A DNA stretch of 43,192 bases from Candidatus Competibacteraceae bacterium (GTDB lineage Bacteria; Pseudomonadota; Gammaproteobacteria; Competibacterales; Competibacteraceae). Below, piece after piece: positions 41,922-43,192 of the stretch. The position numbers and the translations under genes were made by a program. The notes below the pieces were generated by a model, which had not been told where the DNA came from, ran no database searches, and saw only the letters and a program-made list of their open reading frames with translations. The number at the start of each line of letters is the position of its first letter. Positions within the stretch are counted from its first letter, which is position 1. The DNA lies in NCBI GenBank assembly GCA_020444905.1, contig JAGRHQ010000006.1, forward strand, positions 1-43,192, given 5' to 3'.

Positions 41922-42726
41922 AGCAAAATAGTATTATAAAAATCAATTGCTTATTTTTATACGGCTTCTCAGTGGGCCGAATTCGGTGAGCAACATCATT
42001 GGCCAGGCGACCGGCAAGCAGATATCGACGATTGACGGGTTGTTGCGCTCCACGGTTCCCAGTGCGAATCGGTATCGGGTCTTCATCTTCTGTTGGGGCC
42101 GAATGCCACGCTGGACGTGTTTGAGTCGCGCCATGTCAGCACGGTGGACTATTTACGCTTGCGTGAGAGTGGGCGGTAGGATTGATAAGAGCTTGCGCGC
42201 GCGTGGATTATGGCGGTTGGATGGGAAAAAACACTGCGAAATCGTGTTTCAAATTGAAATGGTGTTCATGACCTCTGTTTCAAATTGAAATATCTGCGGC
42301 GCGGGGGGAGCTAATCGCCGTTGCGAGGATGAATCCAAGGCGTTGAAAGGGGAGTGAATCGTGGATTTTCTGCTTGCCGGATAACAGGGCATGGGATTTG
42401 CTGTCTCTGACAGGCATTCGATGAAGTGGGTGCTGATTCCTTCAGCAACTTGCGGGCGTTTTTCGACATCGCCGGACACGCCCGGTTTTTTTGCAGCGCG
42501 GACATGGCGAAAAGGATGATGATAGACAGCGAATAAAAGCGATCTTTATCAAAGGCTTCTTTCCGATAAATGCCTGCTATGGTTGTTAGATAGAAACAAC
42601 ATAATCACTTGTAGTCGCGGACGCTTCGCGCCGGCGACAACGGGGCAGCGGATGCCTATCCGCCGCCCCGTTCATTAGCCACACCAACACTATACGAGAA
42701 ATACGGATTAGCGGGAGTCTCAAACT
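41922..42726. other. Unannotated stretch with debris, palindromes and a hairpin
   Basis: About 800 bp with no gene I can support. One frame near 42,085-42,170 (GPNATLDVFESRHVSTVDYL, then a stop) may be a remnant but is too short. Two 16-bp copies of TGTTTCAAATTGAAAT lie at 42,245-42,260 and 42,276-42,291. A 15-bp hairpin with one mismatch (AACGGGGC.../...GCCCCGTT) lies at 42,639-42,672. Confidence 0.5.
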
Positions 42727-43143
42727 GTGCAAAACGCAATTTCCATTCCTCTTCAGATCACGAATTGGGAGGTAAAACTTCCCACAGTGGTGCGGTATCT
42801 CGAAACCCAATACGTTGACCAATTCCTGAATGAAGGAAAGTTGATGCTGTCGTCGTTTAAACGATTCTGGAAGCATGAGGACGAGCATCGCGGTGACGAT
42901 GATGAAGGCAAAGCGCATTTACGGATGAATCTTGGTGGCATGCCTTTCCAAGGACTCATTACTATGGGGTCTGGAGCGTTTGTATTGAGTTGCAGCTGTG
43001 TGGAGGATAGAGCCTTGATGGAAAAGTTCGGCTATTCAAGTGCTTTCCGTATTAACAATACAATCGGTTTCGCGCACGCTATTGCTCGCGCTTTGCCAGG
43101 GTTTTTAGGAGGTGCCCCTCACCACCTATCAGTTCTGAGTTAG
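42727..43143 (+). CDS. Hypothetical protein, possibly truncated
   Basis: 138 residues with a GTG start. The N-terminus VVRYLETQYVDQFLNEGKLM followed by LSSFKRFWKHEDEHRGDDDEG resembles DUF2971-like proteins (a strand-and-helix opening then an acidic ss-x-f-x-x-D segment). After ARALPGFLGG the sequence changes character (APHHLSVLS), as if the original C-terminus was replaced. Function unknown. Confidence 0.55.
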   Translation: MQNAISIPLQITNWEVKLPTVVRYLETQYVDQFLNEGKLMLSSFKRFWKHEDEHRGDDDEGKAHLRMNLGGMPFQGLITMGSGAFVLSCSCVEDRALMEKFGYSSAFRINNTIGFAHAIARALPGFLGGAPHHLSVLS

Positions 43144-43192
43144 ACTCTAAGGCGAGTTTAACTGAAATGGCGAGGAGACGATGGGAACGGTT

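Noticed and set aside
42085..42170. Short C-terminal gene fragment (GPNATLDVFESRH...)
   Set aside because: Too short, no homology recognised, stops close upstream in the frame.

Overview
The window looks like the chromosome of a GC-rich gammaproteobacterium. It carries mutY followed by yggX, plus ilvD, a chemoreceptor and a FimX-like second-messenger protein. Gene content would fit the Competibacteraceae and relatives, but the sequence alone does not prove the family. Three parts can be separated.

Part one, 1-13,119, is ordinary chromosome. It starts with the right-hand end of another integrated element: a transposase tail, a 56-bp end sequence and a tRNA 3' remnant. Then come a leftward pair of an ANTAR response regulator and a multi-PAS histidine kinase, a methyl-accepting chemotaxis protein, ilvD, a degenerate GGDEF/EAL protein, an NAD-dependent epimerase-like gene, mutY, yggX and a complete tRNA-Phe(GAA) with its own promoter.

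Part two, 13,069-41,284, is a 28.15-kb integrative element inserted in the 3' half of tRNA-Phe. It is bounded by perfect 64-bp direct repeats (attL 13,069-13,132, attR 41,221-41,284). Nearly all genes run leftward. From the right end inward it carries: a cargo block (HEPN-like protein, DNA methyltransferase fused to an Mrr-like nuclease domain, small protein); a secreted nuclease; a CI-like/Cro-like switch with operator repeats; a replication initiator with internal repeats and a loader-like protein; a run of small zinc-binding and hypothetical proteins coupled by overlapping start and stop codons; a DUF5131/TcmP pair; a late block (endolysin, holin, tail-fibre-like proteins, nuclease, Ig/DUF4214 adhesin); a broken antirepressor; an unusual non-coding stretch; recombination genes (RecE-like nuclease, coiled-coil protein); and HNH, excisionase-like and integrase genes. 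No terminase, portal, capsid or tail-tube gene was recognised, so it is either a defective prophage or a satellite-like element.

The most striking feature is at 18,812-19,921. This 1,110-nt tract has only four T residues on the + strand (18,855, 19,224, 19,387 and 19,820), while A, C and G are all abundant. It is therefore free of A on the other strand and almost free of stop codons in all six frames. It starts and stops abruptly, next to T-rich sequence on both sides. No gene family explains it. It lies in a 2-kb GC-rich non-coding block with strong hairpins and dispersed repeats, upstream in transcription order of the recombination genes. The promoter region of those genes carries 22-bp direct repeats that resemble the operators of the CI/Cro switch 18.7 kb away.

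Part three, 41,285-43,192, is chromosome again: the original tRNA-Phe terminator, now separated from its gene by the insertion, a truncated IS5-type transposase, poorly readable debris with palindromic repeats, and one hypothetical gene that may be truncated.
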